From the NCBI GenBank assembly GCA_003513555.1, contig DOPG01000142.1, positions 10,185-25,128 of the forward strand: 14,944 nucleotides of DNA, in the 5' to 3' direction. A program made the translations under genes and the position numbers. Below are positions 14,590 to 14,944 of this stretch, in pieces. The DNA is from Rhodopirellula sp. (GTDB taxonomy: Bacteria; Planctomycetota; Planctomycetia; Pirellulales; Pirellulaceae). Numbering within the stretch: the first letter of the stretch is position 1; every line of letters starts with the position of its first letter. The notes under the pieces were generated by a model that worked only from the letters and a program-made list of their open reading frames with translations, searched no databases and was not told where the DNA came from.

Positions 14590-14944
14590 ATGGCCAAAGA
14601 AAAGATGACTCCGGACCCCTCCCTACCAGCAAACGAAAATCTCACCGCTGAGACAGCGACTGAGGGAATCGCGCGTAGGCGGAAGGAATTCGATGAGACA
14701 AAGGTGGGTTTAAGGTTTTTTCTAAGCAAGCGACTACCCCAAGACTCAGATGTTGACGACTGCCTTCAAGTGGTTTTTGTCAAACTGATGGAAAAAGGCG
14801 GTGAAGTTGCTCCACCAGCACTGCGATCGTGGCTATACCGAGTTGCCTCGAATGAATCAGCAAGATTATGGCGAACGAAGGCAGCGACCGAAAAGATGTA
14901 TCAAAAGCACGGGGGAGTTGGAGTGACCGCTCCGGATCCAACCG
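14590..14944 (+). CDS. ECF-type RNA polymerase sigma factor, 5' part, cut by the window edge
   Basis: An open frame runs from the ATG at 14590 to the end of the window, 118 full codons with no stop. After about 30 charged residues comes a sigma-70 region 2 pattern: LRFFLSKRLPQDSDVDDCLQ, then VVFVKLMEKG and RSWLYRVASNESARLWRTKA. The aspartates in DVDD followed by LQVVF match the region 2.2 core-binding helix, and WLYRVASNESARLWRTK matches regions 2.3-2.4, which melt and contact the -10 element. Region 4 is beyond the edge. Such sigma factors redirect RNA polymerase to a small regulon and are abundant in planctomycetes. There is no strong ribosome binding site before 14590; ATG at 14605 or an upstream GTG at 14524 are alternatives. 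Confidence 0.82.
   Translation, partial: MAKEKMTPDPSLPANENLTAETATEGIARRRKEFDETKVGLRFFLSKRLPQDSDVDDCLQVVFVKLMEKGGEVAPPALRSWLYRVASNESARLWRTKAATEKMYQKHGGVGVTAPDPT

Noticed and set aside
14505..14729. Minus-strand open frame overlapping the sigma factor start
   Set aside because: It is antisense to the clear sigma factor region 2 and has no features of its own.

Overview
The window looks like a piece of a planctomycete chromosome, most likely from the Pirellulales group (Rhodopirellula and relatives). This is inferred from the protein families, not from any marker gene. The evidence is a giant fused System II cytochrome c biogenesis protein, very acidic Ser/Asp/Gly-rich proteins with an excisionase-type helix-turn-helix, secreted lipoproteins of tandem repeats, an ECF sigma factor, and moderate GC content by eye. 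There are no tRNA or rRNA genes, no CRISPR array, and no transposase or phage gene.

Layout. Positions 78-7924 hold four genes on the minus strand. In transcription order they are a small single-pass membrane protein of unknown function (7499-7924), a tail-anchored acidic protein with a helix-turn-helix (5772-7373), a putative lipoprotein built of repeats (3744-5423), and the CcsB-CcsA fusion (78-3710). The last two are 33 bases apart and probably cotranscribed. A hairpin at the very end (44-82) is a good terminator candidate. Palindromes with a shared CCTGA/TCAGG core lie just upstream of the acidic protein gene and the lipoprotein gene.

From 8321 to 13013 a plus-strand operon of three genes is joined by two ATGA overlaps. 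The first encodes a MotA/TolQ/ExbB-type channel subunit with a long helical cytoplasmic tail. The second and third encode two different ExbD/TolR-like partners. The third has an aspartate at the start of its membrane helix (D20), as ion-driven stators require; the second has alanine at the matching place (A18). The two partners appear to share a periplasmic domain that occurs three times in total, and the second carries a 260-residue Gln/Asn/Gly/Ser-rich linker. Together they look like an inner-membrane energy-transducing complex, possibly with an asymmetric (hetero) B-subunit pair. The operon is preceded by a strongly self-complementary leader (8200-8292) that can fold as a closed multi-branch structure ending 28 bases before the GTG start. 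This module is the most interesting part of the window.

After a 229-base convergent gap lies a minus-strand ROK-family sugar kinase (13243-14235) that has lost the three zinc-binding cysteines typical of the family. Divergent from it, running off the right edge, is the 5' part of an ECF RNA polymerase sigma factor (14590 to the end). No direct functional link between the stator operon and its neighbours can be read from the sequence.
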